IMG/VR virus record: IMGVR_UViG_3300008954_000314
Location: 1 to 21,732 of that record
DNA from: a virus
DNA length: 21,732 nucleotides
Strand: one strand, 5' to 3'
Under the pieces are notes generated by a model. That model saw nothing but the letters and a program-made list of their open reading frames with translations, had not been told where the DNA came from and did not search any database. A program made the position numbers and the translations under genes. Of this stretch, positions 21,433 through 21,732 are shown in pieces (position 1 is the stretch's first letter; each line of letters begins with the position of its first letter).

Positions 21433-21732
21433 TTAGGGTGTGAGTCCTGATTCAGAGAATGAACCAATTAGGTCATCACCTGTTGATTTGTTTGTAAATG
21501 TTAGTTTGATGAAGTTGATACTTTTTGCTGGTTTAATATAAACATCAGCAACAAACTGATTTGAATCTATGATATTTGCGGTGTTGTTAGTTTCGTCACA
21601 AACAACCTTAAAATCATAAAGTCCTCTACGACTCTGTATCGTTTGAAGTACTGGAACGACTGCATTTACAAACGATGCTCTTGTTATTTCATCGTTAAAT
21701 TCAAAGAGTTTATCTCTTGCAGCCGCACCAAT
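21433..21732 (-). CDS. 18: Tail sheath protein gp18 (partial, C-terminal 99 residues)
   Basis: This is the C-terminal end of the contractile sheath subunit. The frame is open from the right edge and ends at TAA (21435-21433). Visible family motifs are NDEITRASFVNAVVPVLQTI, then GLYDFKVVCDETNNT and FVADVYIKPAKSINFIKLTF. The last two form the C-terminal domain that joins neighbouring sheath subunits. The remainder lies outside the window. The next gene downstream is gp19, as in T4. The chain ends FSESGLTP. Confidence 0.93.
   Translation of the reverse strand: MGAAARDKLFEFNDEITRASFVNAVVPVLQTIQSRRGLYDFKVVCDETNNTANIIDSNQFVADVYIKPAKSINFIKLTFTNKSTGDDLIGSFSESGLTP

Noticed and set aside
1-21732. tRNA genes, CRISPR array, integrase, attachment sites or insertion sequences
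   Set aside because: None was seen; the gaps are short and filled by leaders, promoters and one terminator.

Overview
The window is a stretch of the structural and replication core of a T4-like myovirus genome. Every convincing gene is on the minus strand, so transcription runs from base 21732 towards base 1. The DNA is visibly AT-rich and gene-dense, with 1-nt gaps, ATGA and TAATG overlaps, and no gap above about 112 nt. Gene order and protein family match marine T4-like phages (cyanophage or pelagiphage type) better than coliphage T4. The sequence does not identify the host. No tRNA gene, CRISPR array, integrase or insertion sequence was seen.

Region 1 (21732-13875, virion module). In transcription order it holds the end of the tail sheath gp18, the tail tube gp19, the portal gp20, and a prohead-core cassette of a gp67-like peptide, a gp68-position protein and a very acidic protein. 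These are followed by the prohead protease gp21, a small basic protein, the scaffold gp22, the major capsid protein gp23, and a second gp19-family tail-tube-like protein. A strong intrinsic terminator follows gp23. Short leaders before gp20, gp22, gp23 and the tube-like gene share a TATA(C/T)ATA box, which I take as this phage's version of the T4 late promoter.

Region 2 (13869-7736, recombination and late-transcription module). A sigma70-like extended -10 promoter precedes uvsY. After it come the uvsW helicase, an Sm-like hypothetical protein, the late sigma factor gp55, and the gp47/gp46 (Mre11/Rad50-like) nuclease.

Region 3 (7739-3924, accessory insertion between gp46 and the clamp genes). 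It holds a 533-aa DNA methyltransferase-like protein and a 499-aa protein joining a thioredoxin/glutaredoxin-like domain to an apparently intact type II (eukaryote-type) glutamine synthetase. An unrecognised 127-aa protein and a 102-aa two-part carbohydrate-binding/virion-like protein follow. The fusion enzyme is the most unusual thing in the window.

Region 4 (3908-1, replication module). It holds T4-type RNase H, which seems to start at an ATT codon, a tiny basic protein, the sliding clamp gp45, then GDP-fucose synthase (fcl) and GDP-mannose 4,6-dehydratase (gmd), and the start of the clamp loader gp44. The sugar-nucleotide pair sits with almost no spacer between clamp and clamp loader, which are neighbours in T4. 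Together the window encodes virion assembly, recombination-dependent replication, the clamp/gp55 machinery of late transcription, and host-metabolism genes for nitrogen assimilation and fucose/surface sugar supply.
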